A stretch of 64,000 nucleotides of DNA from Myxococcaceae bacterium JPH2 (GTDB taxonomy: Bacteria; Myxococcota; Myxococcia; Myxococcales; Myxococcaceae): contig JAEMGR010000023.1 in NCBI GenBank assembly GCA_016458225.1, positions 141,837 through 205,836 on the forward strand, given 5' to 3'. Shown one piece after another: positions 48,597 through 56,653 of this stretch; position 1 is the first letter of the stretch; each line of letters starts with the position of its first letter. The position numbers were made by a program, and so were the translations under genes. The notes under the pieces are model-generated. The model made no database searches and had not been told where the DNA came from. It saw only the letters and a program-made list of their open reading frames with translations.

Positions 48597-49169
48597 ATGC
48601 CTGCGTCCTTCGCCCGCCCCTGGTGCCTCGTGGTCCTCCTGTCTCCTCTGCTCGCGTGTGGAATGGGCGCCAAGGCCCAGCGCCCCACGCCCGCGCCTCG
48701 CCCCGCCGCGACGCGCGAGTTCGAGAAGGAGATGGTGGCCGCGCACAACCAGGCCCGTGCCCGCGCGCGCCCCACGCCCAAGCCCGCGCTGCCCGCGCTC
48801 ACCTGGTCCGAAGACGCGGCGCGCAAGGCCGAGTCCTGGGCGAAGGAGTGCCGCTTCGAGCACAACCCCAACCGGGGCGAGTTCGGCGAGAACCTCGCGG
48901 CCGCCACGCCGAACACGTGGACGACGCCGCAGGTGGTGAAGAGCTGGGCGGATGAGTCCGCGGACTTCGACCTGGCGCGCAACACGTGCACGCGGGGGAA
49001 GGTATGCGGCCACTACACGCAGGTGGTGTGGCGCAACACGAAGGCGGTGGGCTGCGCCACGCGGCTGTGCACCAAGAACTCGCCGTTCGGCAAGGACGCG
49101 CCCACGTGGCAGCTCTGGGTGTGTGACTACGCGCCGCCCGGCAACTGGGTGGGAGAGCGCCCCTACTGA
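48597..49169 (+). CDS. CAP (SCP/PR1) domain lipoprotein A
   Basis: 190 aa. Lipoprotein signal LSPLLAC. CAP-domain signatures: MVAAHNQARARA, LTWSEDAARKAESWA, EFGENLA, GKVCGHYTQVVWRNT and LWVCDYAPPGN, with the His and Glu of the CAP cavity kept. CAP proteins bind lipids or act as proteases/lytic enzymes at surfaces. It is a close paralogue of the gene at 49545, with a near-identical domain and a similar bases-around-start context (CGGATA before GCGACCATG). Confidence 0.88.
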   Translation: MPASFARPWCLVVLLSPLLACGMGAKAQRPTPAPRPAATREFEKEMVAAHNQARARARPTPKPALPALTWSEDAARKAESWAKECRFEHNPNRGEFGENLAAATPNTWTTPQVVKSWADESADFDLARNTCTRGKVCGHYTQVVWRNTKAVGCATRLCTKNSPFGKDAPTWQLWVCDYAPPGNWVGERPY

Positions 49170-49178
49170 GCGGGTCGC

Positions 49179-49409
49179 CTACCCCTTGAACATCTTGCGG
49201 AACAACCGCATGAAGGCGCCTTCCTCGGACGGCTGCTCCGCGGGGTTCTCCGGCGCGGGCGGGGGCGGCGTGTCCTCCTGCTTCTTGCCCGTCAGCTCGA
49301 CCTTCAACTTCCGAGCGTCCGGGTCGACGGAGAAGATGCTGAACTCGTCCTCGCCATCCAACGCCCGAGCGAGCTTGTTCGCGCGCGACTCGTAATCCTT
49401 GCTGCTCAT
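49179..49409 (-). CDS. Small hypothetical protein between CAP paralogues
   Basis: 76 aa, no signal or TM. It is acidic and Pro-rich in the middle, with a FSIFSVDPDARKLKVELTG strand pair and an amphipathic C-terminal helix (FMRLFRKMFKG) that could touch membranes. No family is recognised. It is inverted relative to the two CAP genes. Confidence 0.55.
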   Translation of the reverse strand: MSSKDYESRANKLARALDGEDEFSIFSVDPDARKLKVELTGKKQEDTPPPPAPENPAEQPSEEGAFMRLFRKMFKG

Positions 49410-49544
49410 GGACACCTCCGACCCGCGCATGGAGCGTAACACGGGGTGTCTCGGGGTCGGCCGGAAGTAGGTCCGGTGTCCAGCAGCGCCCACACCGCAC
49501 GGGCCCCTGTGCAGGGACGTGTGCGGACGCGGATAATCGCGACC

Positions 49545-50147
49545 ATGCGCCATGTCCTCCCCCTCCGACACCTGCTGAGCCTGGGCCTCCTCGCGGTATC
49601 GCTGCTGTCCGGCTGTGACTCGGATGAACCCGTGGACCCGCCCGGCTCGCCCGGGACCGAGGAGGACGCGGGGACACCTCCGCACGCGGATCCGCAGTTC
49701 GTCCAGGACATGCTCACCACGCACAACGCCGTGCGCGCGGGCGCCACACCGCAGCCCTCGCCCGCGCTGCCCGCGCTCACCTGGGACACGGACGCGGAGA
49801 CCACGGCCGCCAAATGGGCCGTGCAGTGCAAGTTCGAGCACAACGCGAACCGCGGCAACTACGGCGAGAACATCGCCGCCGCCACACCGGACCTGTGGCA
49901 GACGCCGGACGTGGTGACGAACTGGGCCTCGGAGTCCAAGGACTACACCCTGGCCACCAACAAGTGCGCCGACGGGAAGACCTGCGGCCACTACACCCAG
50001 ATTGTCTGGCGCAACACCGCGCGGGTCGGCTGCGCCACGCAGAAGTGCACGACGAACTCGCCGTTCGGGAGCACGTTCCCCAACTGGCAGCTCTGGGTCT
50101 GTGACTACGCGCCGCCCGGCAACTACTCGGGACAGCGCCCCTACTGA
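49545..50147 (+). CDS. CAP (SCP/PR1) domain lipoprotein B
   Basis: 200 aa. Lipoprotein signal LLSGC, then a Pro/Asp-rich linker and the same CAP domain as at 48597: MLTTHNAVRAGA, LTWDTDAETTAAKWA, NYGENIA, KTCGHYTQIVWRNT, LWVCDYAPPGN. The pair most likely arose by local duplication with a small gene inserted between. The linker is longer and acidic compared with copy A, so the two may differ in surface display. Confidence 0.88.
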   Translation: MRHVLPLRHLLSLGLLAVSLLSGCDSDEPVDPPGSPGTEEDAGTPPHADPQFVQDMLTTHNAVRAGATPQPSPALPALTWDTDAETTAAKWAVQCKFEHNANRGNYGENIAAATPDLWQTPDVVTNWASESKDYTLATNKCADGKTCGHYTQIVWRNTARVGCATQKCTTNSPFGSTFPNWQLWVCDYAPPGNYSGQRPY

Positions 50148-50163
50148 GCCCTCGGCCCCACGC

Positions 50164-51012
50164 TCACGGCTTCAAGTTACGTTGGAAGAACAGGGACGTC
50201 TCCGCCCAGGCCGCCGAGGCGGCACGCGGGTCGTAGCGCGCGTCCGACGGGTTGGCGAAGGCGTGGCCCGCGTCGTACTCCAGGATGCGGCTCTGCACGC
50301 CCGCGTCCTCCAGCGCCTTCTCGAAGGCGCGCACCGTGTCCGGCGGGATGGAGGCATCCTTCGTCCCGAAGAGGGCGAGCAGCCGCGCGTGGATGCGCGA
50401 GAGCTGCTGGGCATCCGTCACCGGCGTGCCGTAGTACATGACCGCCGCGGTCAGCTCCGGCAGCGACATGGCCGCGGTGAGTGACCAACCGCCCCCGAAG
50501 CACCAACCGATGGTGCCCGTGCGCGGCGCCCGGATGCGCGGCTCCTTCTGGAGAAAGGCCTGCGCCGCCTGGAGCGTGGCCAGCGCGTGCTCGGGGTTCA
50601 CGGCCTTGAGCAGCGACAGCGCCTCGTCCCGCGTGGTGGCCACCTTGCCGCCGTACAGGTCCACCGCGAGCGCCGCGTAGCCCTCCGCCGCGAGCCGGTC
50701 CGCCCAGTGCTGGACGTGCTCGTTCAGGCCCCACCACTCGTGGATGACGATGATGCCCGGCATGGGGCCGGAGACGCCCTCGGGGAGGCTCAGGTAGGCC
50801 TTGGTTCCGGCCAGCTCCACCTCCTGCCCCTTGCGCGCGGGCGCCGCGTCCGAGCGCAGCTGGTGCATGGCCTTGAACTGCTCCTCGGAGACCGCGCCCG
50901 TGGGGGATGGCGCGTTGGCCACCTCGTGCGGCCGGCCCGTGGCGCACGCGCTCCACAGCAGCACGACGCCCAACCACGACACGACACGGCTCCAGCGAGG
51001 CTTGGCTTGCAT
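50164..51012 (-). CDS. Dienelactone-hydrolase-family lipoprotein
   Basis: 282 aa. Lipobox LWSAC. Alpha/beta hydrolase with the DLH triad: nucleophile Cys in IGWCFGGG, Asp in FGTKDASIP and His in DAGHAFANP. An oxyanion segment IHEWWGLNEHV is also present. Cytoplasmic dienelactone hydrolases act on 4-carboxymethylene-butenolides; an envelope-anchored member probably has another ester or lactone substrate. It is an independent minus-strand unit after a strong terminator. Confidence 0.88.
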   Translation of the reverse strand: MQAKPRWSRVVSWLGVVLLWSACATGRPHEVANAPSPTGAVSEEQFKAMHQLRSDAAPARKGQEVELAGTKAYLSLPEGVSGPMPGIIVIHEWWGLNEHVQHWADRLAAEGYAALAVDLYGGKVATTRDEALSLLKAVNPEHALATLQAAQAFLQKEPRIRAPRTGTIGWCFGGGWSLTAAMSLPELTAAVMYYGTPVTDAQQLSRIHARLLALFGTKDASIPPDTVRAFEKALEDAGVQSRILEYDAGHAFANPSDARYDPRAASAAWAETSLFFQRNLKP

Positions 51013-51045
51013 GCGGTGCCCTCCGGGGTGCGTCTGGAAATGAAA

Positions 51046-51081
51046 GAGGGCCGGGGAGGAATGACCCTCGCCCCGGCCCTC
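51046..51081 (-). terminator. Intrinsic terminator of the FKBP gene
   Basis: A perfect 11-bp stem (GAGGGCCGGGG with CCCCGGCCCTC, 14-nt loop) is followed on the minus strand by TTTCATTTC. It separates the FKBP gene from the dienelactone hydrolase gene. Confidence 0.75.
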
Positions 51082-51116
51082 AGGCTGTCACTCTCGCGAA
51101 GGAGAGGACCGCGTGA

Positions 51117-51950
51117 CTACTTCGTCGGCGTGGCCGTGCCCGCCTTCGGCGCCGGGGGCGCGGACGGCTTGCCCGGGACCGCCGGCTTGGCGCCGGGGAC
51201 CATGTTCGCGTTCGGAACGACGCCCGGGGGCGGCTCCGGCGGCTTCACGATCTCGAGCAGCTCCACCTCGAACACCAGCGCGGAACCGCCGGGGATGTTC
51301 GGGGGCGCGCCGTTGTCGCCGTAGCCAATGTCAGACGGGCAGATGAGCTGGGCCTTGCCGCCCACCTTCATCTTCTGCACGCCCTCGGTCCAGCACTTGA
51401 TGACGCCCTGGAGCGGGAACTGCGCGGGCTCGCCGCGCTTGTAGGAGCTGTCGAACTCCTTGCCGTCCGGGAGCGTGCCCTTGTAGTTCACCTTGACGAT
51501 GTCCGAGGCCACGGGCGACGCGCCGGTGCCGGGCGTCAGCTCCTTGTAGATGAGGCCCGACTCGGTCTTCACCGCGCCGGTCTCCTTGGCCTTCTCCTCC
51601 AGGAACTTCGCCGACTTCTCCTTCTCGGCCTTCGCCTTGCGCTGACGGCGCTCACCCGCGAGCGCCTGGAGCTTGGGACCGTAGGTCTCCAGGTCCACCG
51701 CCGCGGTCTGGCCCGTCACCTGGGCGCTCATGCCCGCCTTGACGAACTCCAGCTCCTCCGGAGACATGTCGAACACGCCAACGCTGCGGCCGATGGACTG
51801 GCCGAGGGCGTAGAACGTCTTCTGCTCCTCCGTCTGAGGATTGGTGGCCGCGGCCGTCGTCGCGGTCGCCGCAGTGCCTTCCTTCTTCTGACCCTGAGGC
51901 TGGCAGGCCGCCAGACTCAGCATCGTCATCACCAGGTACGTCTTCCGCAT
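51117..51950 (-). CDS. FKBP-type peptidyl-prolyl isomerase lipoprotein
   Basis: 277 aa. Lipobox LSLAAC. Residues about 40-130 are the helical dimerisation domain (ALGQSIGRSVGVFDMSPEE). Residues about 130-235 form the FKBP fold: VKVNYKGTLPDGKEFDSSY, PLQGVIKCWTEGVQKM, IPGGSALVFEVELLEI. The last about 40 residues are Pro-rich. It catalyses prolyl isomerisation and aids folding of envelope proteins, in the manner of periplasmic FkpA. Single-gene unit with its own terminator. Confidence 0.93.
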   Translation of the reverse strand: MRKTYLVMTMLSLAACQPQGQKKEGTAATATTAAATNPQTEEQKTFYALGQSIGRSVGVFDMSPEELEFVKAGMSAQVTGQTAAVDLETYGPKLQALAGERRQRKAKAEKEKSAKFLEEKAKETGAVKTESGLIYKELTPGTGASPVASDIVKVNYKGTLPDGKEFDSSYKRGEPAQFPLQGVIKCWTEGVQKMKVGGKAQLICPSDIGYGDNGAPPNIPGGSALVFEVELLEIVKPPEPPPGVVPNANMVPGAKPAVPGKPSAPPAPKAGTATPTK

Positions 51951-52095
51951 GTCGTTGCCTTTCCTTTGGCGTGGCGCAGCGACGATTCCCCCCGCTGCGC
52001 GTGCCCGGGGCGCGACTTACTACACTCTGGTGAGACACGCATTCCCCGGCCTGTGCAAGGAGTGTCGCCGGGGAACACCGTCCGGTACCGAGCGT

Positions 52096-52359
52096 CTAGC
52101 GCCGCCGCCGGCTCCCGAAGGCGACATGGGCCAGCCAGAGCAACACCACCGCCCCCAGCACGGACCCCAGGAAGCCCGCGGGCTCGGGGTCCCGCCAGTT
52201 GTCTCCGTGCCACACCGAGCCGAGGAAGCCCCCCACGAACGCGCCCGCCACCCCCAGCGCCGTGGTCCCCAGACACCCCAGGCTCTGGTCTCCCGGCGTG
52301 AGCGCTCGGGCGACGAGCCCCGCGAAGAACCCAAAGACGAGCCAGCCGCACAGTCCCAT
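52096..52359 (-). CDS. GlsB/YeaQ/YmgE-type small membrane protein
   Basis: 87 aa from the ATG at 52359. Three TM-like spans with Gly zipper features (CGWLVFGFFAGLVARAL, LGTTALGVAGAFVGGFLGS, GSVLGAVVLLWLA) fit the stress-induced GlsB/YeaQ family. The end is RSRRRR, a positive cap. The family is linked to envelope stress; the exact action is unknown. Confidence 0.85.
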   Translation of the reverse strand: MGLCGWLVFGFFAGLVARALTPGDQSLGCLGTTALGVAGAFVGGFLGSVWHGDNWRDPEPAGFLGSVLGAVVLLWLAHVAFGSRRRR

Positions 52360-52452
52360 GACGCGCCTCCGCGAAAGCGCGGAGTCTGGCGGAAAGTCCC
52401 CCGCGCCCGGAAGCACCGTCCGGCCTGAAGTGTCAGCGTGTCGGAATCAGAC

Positions 52453-54087
52453 CTACCGCCCGGCCACGGTGGGGCCGGCCAGCTCAACCTGGAGTCCCCC
52501 GGGACCGGCGCGCGCCATCTCCATGCGCCAGCCATGGGCGCGAGCGACCTCGGAGGCGATGTGGAGGCCGATTCCCCTTCCGCCCGGTGCGCGGGTGCGG
52601 GCCTCGTTGCCTCGGAAGTAGCGCTCGGACAGGCGCGGCAGCTCCTCGTCGGGGATGCCGGGCCCGTCGTCCAGCACCCGCAGCAGGAAGCCCCCCTCGG
52701 TGGTGTCGAGCACGACGGCGGCGTGGCCCCCGGGGCGGTTGTGCCGCAGGGAGTTGGAGACGAGGTTGCTCACGGCCTGCTCCACCAGCGTGACGTCCGC
52801 GTCCACCCACGTGGCGGCCTCGGGGGTAGCGCCCTCCAGGGACAGCCCGCCCTGCGCGGCCACGGGGCGGTGGCGGGCCACGCAGCGGCGGACCACCTCG
52901 TTGAGGTCCACCGGAGCGCGGTGCAGCGAGGGCTCTCCGGCCTCCAGTCGCGCGGCGGTCGCGAGGTTCTGCACCAGCGAGCCCAGGTAGTGCACCTCGT
53001 CCACCGCCGAGGCCACGCGCTCGCGGTCCACCGGAGCCCCGCGCGCCGCGTCCTCGCGCAGCGCCGCGAGGTGCCCCTGCAGCACCGTCAGCGGGATGTT
53101 CACGTCGTGCGTGGTGTTCTCCAAGAAACCACGCAGCGCGCGCTCGCGGCGGTCCCGCTGGGCCAGGTGCGAGCGAATCTCCCGCGCGGCTTCGTCAAAG
53201 GCACGCGCCAGCTCGCTCACCTCGTCGCCGCCGCGCACGTCTACTTCGCCTTCGTAGCCGGAGGATGAGAGCGCACGGGCGCTGGCGGTCAGTCGCCGGA
53301 GCCGACGCACCACGGGGCCCAGGGACACGAGCAGCGCGAGCACGGTCACCAGCACGGTCAGGAGCGCGGGCCCCGTGGGCGGCAGGAAGTCTCGCCCCTG
53401 CGGAGGGGGGACGCGCTGCGCCAGCACCACCGCGCACGGGCCCGTGCTCCAAGGCATCCGTACCGCCACGCGCTGCACGGTGTCCGTGCCCCATGGAACC
53501 GGTCGGTTCGCCGTGCTGCCCGTGGCGGACAGCTCCGCGCCCGTGAGCGCAGGCGCGTCTGGGTTTCGTGAATGGAGCGAGGAATCGTAGGCGTAGAGCT
53601 GAGTGCCAGGAGGCAGTCCCTCCACGAAGACGCCGGGAGCGAAACCTGGGCCGTGCGAAGGCCGAGGCCCCTGCGGCTCTCGTGGCCCGGGCTTGGAGGG
53701 AGGTGAGATCGACTCTGCTGCCCCGGCAGGCTCGCGCGGTCCTCGGGGCTCGGACGTGTTGTCGCGTGGACCTCGTGACTCGGGCGCGTCGCCGGGTGAC
53801 TCCCACGGCATGCCGTGCGGAGGCGGGCCCTGTCGCTCGGGCGGGGGCGCTCCATTCTCGCGACGGGGAGGGAAACGGGTGGGCGGGGCCATCCGCCCCA
53901 GAGTCCACGTGGAGGGATTCTCCTCGCAGCTCGCGCGCCCCCCCTCTTGCATCCGCGCGAGCACGCTGTCTGAAAGGGATTGCGCGCGCGCGTACTCGGC
54001 GGTGAGCCAGTGCCCCCAGGAGATGGCGGCGAGCAGCGGAACCGTCAGCGCCAGCGCCGTGACGACGAGCCTCGGCCGCAGCTTCAC
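52453..54087 (-). CDS. OmpR-partner sensor histidine kinase
   Basis: 544 aa from the GTG at 54087, which overlaps the response-regulator stop (GTGA). TM1 is near residues 8-28 (VVTALALTVPLLAAISWGHW). A Pro/Arg-rich extracytoplasmic part of about 190 residues and TM2 (LTVLVTVLALLVSLG) follow, then HAMP (ARALSSSGYEGEVDVRGGDEV). The H-box TTHDVNIPLTVL near residue 325 has Asp-Val where Glu-Leu is usual. The N-box (NLVSNSLRHNRPGG), G1 (DDGPGIP) and G2 (GIGLHIASEVARAHG) are intact. It should sense an envelope cue and phosphorylate the adjacent OmpR-type regulator. Confidence 0.92.
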   Translation of the reverse strand: MKLRPRLVVTALALTVPLLAAISWGHWLTAEYARAQSLSDSVLARMQEGGRASCEENPSTWTLGRMAPPTRFPPRRENGAPPPERQGPPPHGMPWESPGDAPESRGPRDNTSEPRGPREPAGAAESISPPSKPGPREPQGPRPSHGPGFAPGVFVEGLPPGTQLYAYDSSLHSRNPDAPALTGAELSATGSTANRPVPWGTDTVQRVAVRMPWSTGPCAVVLAQRVPPPQGRDFLPPTGPALLTVLVTVLALLVSLGPVVRRLRRLTASARALSSSGYEGEVDVRGGDEVSELARAFDEAAREIRSHLAQRDRRERALRGFLENTTHDVNIPLTVLQGHLAALREDAARGAPVDRERVASAVDEVHYLGSLVQNLATAARLEAGEPSLHRAPVDLNEVVRRCVARHRPVAAQGGLSLEGATPEAATWVDADVTLVEQAVSNLVSNSLRHNRPGGHAAVVLDTTEGGFLLRVLDDGPGIPDEELPRLSERYFRGNEARTRAPGGRGIGLHIASEVARAHGWRMEMARAGPGGLQVELAGPTVAGR

Positions 54088-54764
54088 GTGTCGCTCCCGG
54101 GCACCGCGAAGCGATAGCCAATGCCCCACACCGTCTCGATGAGCCCCTCGTGACCCAGCTTCTTGCGCAGGCGCGAGACATGGACATCCAAGGTGCGCTC
54201 CGTGCCCTCACGCTCCGGGTCCAATGCATGCTCAACCAACCAACGTCGGCTCACCGCCGAACCCGCGCGCCGGGCGAGTGCCGCCAGCAGCTCGAACTCG
54301 ACGCGCGTCAGCTCCACCGGCACATCGTCCACTTCCACGGTGCGCGATACCGGATCCAAGCGCACCGGCCCCACGCGCACGTGCTCGCCCTCGCGCTGGA
54401 GCATGGGCCGCCGCAGCCGAGCACGCACGCGCTCGATGAGTTCGTCGGGCCAGAAGGGCTTGGTGAGGTAGTCATCCGCGCCCAGCCGCAGCGCGCGCAC
54501 CCGGTCTCCCGCATCCGCGCGAGCGCTGAGGATGAGCACGGGCACATCCGAGCCGGCCCGCAAATCCTTCAGCAGATCCAACCCGTAGGTGCCCGGCAGC
54601 ATGAGGTCCAGGATGACCAGCTCCCAGGGCGCGGACTCGCCCATGGGCCAGCGGCGTCCCTCGCGCCACCACTCGGTCTGGAAGCCAGCGCGGTGCAGGT
54701 GGTCCACCACCTGCGCACCGAGCTGGGCATCGTCCTCCACCACGAGAATGGGTCGGCTGCTCAC
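54084..54764 (-). CDS. OmpR/PhoB-type response regulator
   Basis: 226 aa from the GTG at 54764, which has GGGAG 6 bp upstream; longer in-frame starts add a poor N-terminus. The receiver has ILVVEDDAQLG (acidic pair), LVILDLMLPGTYG (phospho-Asp), LILSARADA and DDYLTKPFW (Lys). The C-terminal winged helix shows VELTRVEFELLAALARRAG, LDVHVSRLRKKL and IETVWGIGYRF. It is coupled to the kinase gene by a 4-bp overlap and lies downstream of the 31-bp repeat boundary. Its targets are unknown. Confidence 0.95.
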   Translation of the reverse strand: MSSRPILVVEDDAQLGAQVVDHLHRAGFQTEWWREGRRWPMGESAPWELVILDLMLPGTYGLDLLKDLRAGSDVPVLILSARADAGDRVRALRLGADDYLTKPFWPDELIERVRARLRRPMLQREGEHVRVGPVRLDPVSRTVEVDDVPVELTRVEFELLAALARRAGSAVSRRWLVEHALDPEREGTERTLDVHVSRLRKKLGHEGLIETVWGIGYRFAVPGSDT

Positions 54765-54829
54765 GAGGGACTCCCGGCCATGGAGACAGTGTGCCCGCCA
54801 GGTCCGAAGTAAACCTGAAGCGCGCATCC

Positions 54830-54858
54830 AGGCGGGCCGCCCCTCGTCGGGCGGGCCT
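54830..54858 (-). terminator. Probable original MATE-gene terminator
   Basis: A bulged GC hairpin (AGGC and CCGCCC pairing with GGGCGG and GCCT) sits just outside the left 31-bp repeat. Without the cassette it would lie a few bases past the MATE stop codon on the minus strand, as expected for its terminator. Confidence 0.4.
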
Positions 54859-54861
54859 CGG

Positions 54862-54892
54862 GCTACACGACCCGCAGCTTCCAGCGTCCTCG
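54862..54892. repeat. 31-bp direct repeat, left copy
   Basis: Identical in sequence and orientation to 56623-56653. It encodes the last residues and TAG stop of the MATE gene (read on the minus strand, R-G-R-W-K-L-R-V-V-stop), but here lies 1761 bp away, at the far side of the toxin/immunity remnant. Confidence 0.95.
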
Positions 54893-55101
54893 CGGATTCG
54901 ATTCCCGTGCCCTACCGCAATGTTCTCATTGAGTCCCTCGAGTCCCTCCGACGCGGCCCTATTGGAGTTGTGGGACGCCCCACCTGCTCACTCCTCAACA
55001 ACCGGTGCCAGCCAGGAGCGCCTGTCAGCTCTGTCTGGTATCGCCAGCGCATGTGCCACCGATGCGCTTCCGCGCGAGGGGCCGCGCCAGGAGGGCTTCG
55101 C

Positions 55102-55901
55102 ATGATGCCTCGAGGGTCGACTCTCCTCCTGCTCGTCATTCTGACTGGGTGCAGTAGCGCGACAAGAGCCGTGCGTCTCGACGCAGGCCTGGGCAAACCC
55201 ATCCCCTTCGCTCCACGCTCGGACAGAGGGCCCGCGAAACTGGATGCAGACGACTTCAAGGAAGCCATTGTGAAGTTGGGCCGAGACGTGCGCGGATCCG
55301 CGCAGCCTCTCTCAGACGCTCGGCGACTGTTCGGGTCCCGGCTGAATGATGAGTACACAGGCGCACGAGGACACATCGGTCTCGTATCGGTTGGCTCAGG
55401 CCAGGACACATACCGCGCTCATCTCCCATCGACTGCGGCATGGAGGCCGGAAACGGATTCAGAACTCACGCGCGCCTATGGCCGCTGGTGCGAGCGAACT
55501 CAGCACATCCGAGACTGCCTGCATCTGCTGGAAGACGGCCCCACGCTTGGCGACGAGGCCAAGCGTACGCTGGCCCTCCAGTTTGCCCTGGGCTCAGTCA
55601 TGGATGAGCCCCAAGAGGCGCTGGGAAAGATGATGGACCCGGTCGCGGTGCGGAACTCCCTCATCACGGCCATGTCTGTATACCTCGGCCTCTGGTTGCT
55701 GCCCGAGCCGGTGAGCAAAGGCGTGGCTGCGACCCTGACCGCCTGCCTCATCGCCTATCTCGGGATAGACACCGTTTGGAATTTGCTCGCAGGGTGGCGA
55801 CAGCTTGCCGTGAAGCCCTCACGAAGATCCTCGCCGTGTTGGCACGCGAGATCTCCAAACAGGGCACCAGGATCAACCGGCTGGTGACTGGGACCGAATG
55901 A
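55102..55901 (+). pseudogene. SitA-like lipoprotein toxin with internal deletion/frameshift
   Basis: AGGAGGG precedes the ATG at 55102. The intact N-terminal part has an ILTGC lipobox, then a helical segment and MDPVAVRNSLITAMSVYLGL, LLPEPVSKGVAATLTACLIA and YLGIDTVWNLLAGW, which I recall from SitA5-type myxobacterial toxins. After that the frame ends quickly at 55887 in Arg/Pro-rich text. In another frame, just downstream, sensible coding resumes (CREALTKILAVLAREISKQG) and stops at 55901, 15 bp before the immunity start. The missing middle and C-terminal toxin domain therefore look deleted with loss of frame. Confidence 0.7.
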
Positions 55902-55916
55902 CGGAAGGATGGCCTC

Positions 55917-56583
55917 ATGCCGAAACGGTTCTTCAAGTTGACCGATGATGTGTACCGCTCCGGCCGGTGGGAGTTGGGGCACCCTCTCGATCAGGAAGGC
56001 CGCAAGCTCGAGGACCCGTGGCAATTCAGAATCGGGCAGCAGGCGCCATCGAACGAGCGCATCAGGCTCCCTATCAAGCTCGCCGGCACACCGCTCGACT
56101 ACTCCCACGCAGCCTTCAGCATCCCCGTCGTCCACGCACGTGTCGCCGACCTCTTCACCGAGTTGGCACCCGGGGATGTGCAGCTCATTCCGGTGGAGCT
56201 CGACGCCCAACCCACCCAGCACTTCATCCTCAACGCGACCCGACTCGTGAAGTGCATTGACGATCCCGCGAGCGAGGAGGTGCGTTACCAAGCGTAAGGC
56301 TCAACTGGTTCTGGCGCTCACGTGCATTGACGATCCCGCGAGCGAGGAGGTGCGTTACTGGACCCCGGAGGACGGAATGCCCGAGAAGGTGGGGACGTAC
56401 TCGTCGGTGTCCGGGATGCGCATCGACCCGGCGAAGGCGGAAGGCGCCACGGTCTTCCGCCCCTGGGGTTGGACCGTGGCCTTGATCGTATCCGAGGAGG
56501 TCAAGGTGGCGCTGGAGCACGCTGGCATCACCGGCGCGAAGTTCACGGAGGTCACCGGCCCGGGTCCAGCCCATCCCTGCTGA
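55917..56583 (+). pseudogene. Imm11 (DUF1629)-like immunity gene broken by a 70-bp duplication
   Basis: GGAAGG precedes the ATG. The first frame (55917-56297) encodes FFKLTDDVYRSGRWELGHPLD and VELDAQPTQHFILNATRLVK, then CIDDPASEEVRY and an early stop. A 70-bp tandem duplication (37 identical bp plus 33 bp between) repeats CIDDPASEEVRY in the next frame, which then continues WTPEDGMPEKV to a stop at 56583. Removing one unit restores a single frame of 198 residues, a normal size for Imm11 proteins. The gene is thus recently inactivated. Confidence 0.75.
56252..56358. repeat. 37-bp perfect direct repeat inside the immunity gene
   Basis: Copies at 56252-56288 and 56322-56358 are identical, with a 33-bp spacer (offset 70 bp, hence a frame shift). 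This looks like a slippage or unequal-recombination scar. Confidence 0.95.
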
Positions 56584-56622
56584 CCCGAGCCGTCCTCCAG
56601 CGAAAACGAGTCGCCCCGAGGC

Positions 56623-56653
56623 GCTACACGACCCGCAGCTTCCAGCGTCCTCG
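56623..56653. repeat. 31-bp direct repeat, right copy (native MATE 3' end)
   Basis: It is the genuine 3' end of the MATE gene, identical to 54862-54892. The flanks diverge at once on both sides. Confidence 0.95.

Larger units (their letters stand above)
54765..55101. other. 337-bp gap holding the left edge of the toxin cassette
   Basis: It contains the regulator promoter, the former MATE terminator (54830-54858), the left 31-bp repeat (54862-54892) and the upstream region of the toxin remnant. No gene was found. Confidence 0.6.
54862..56653. mobile_element. Repeat-bounded toxin/immunity cassette
   Basis: The segment between the 31-bp direct repeats holds only the two toxin/immunity remnants and no recombinase. 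The layout (duplicated 3' end of a chromosomal gene, cassette between) is what site-specific integration into a gene end, or recombination through a carried copy of that end, would leave. The mechanism is inferred. Confidence 0.55.

Noticed and set aside
54892..54919. A tRNA T-arm-like string (GATTCGATTCCC) just after the left 31-bp repeat
   Set aside because: The loop resembles a T-loop, but the closing G-C pair is missing and no tRNA body or acceptor stem can be built. Of interest only as a possible relic attachment sequence.
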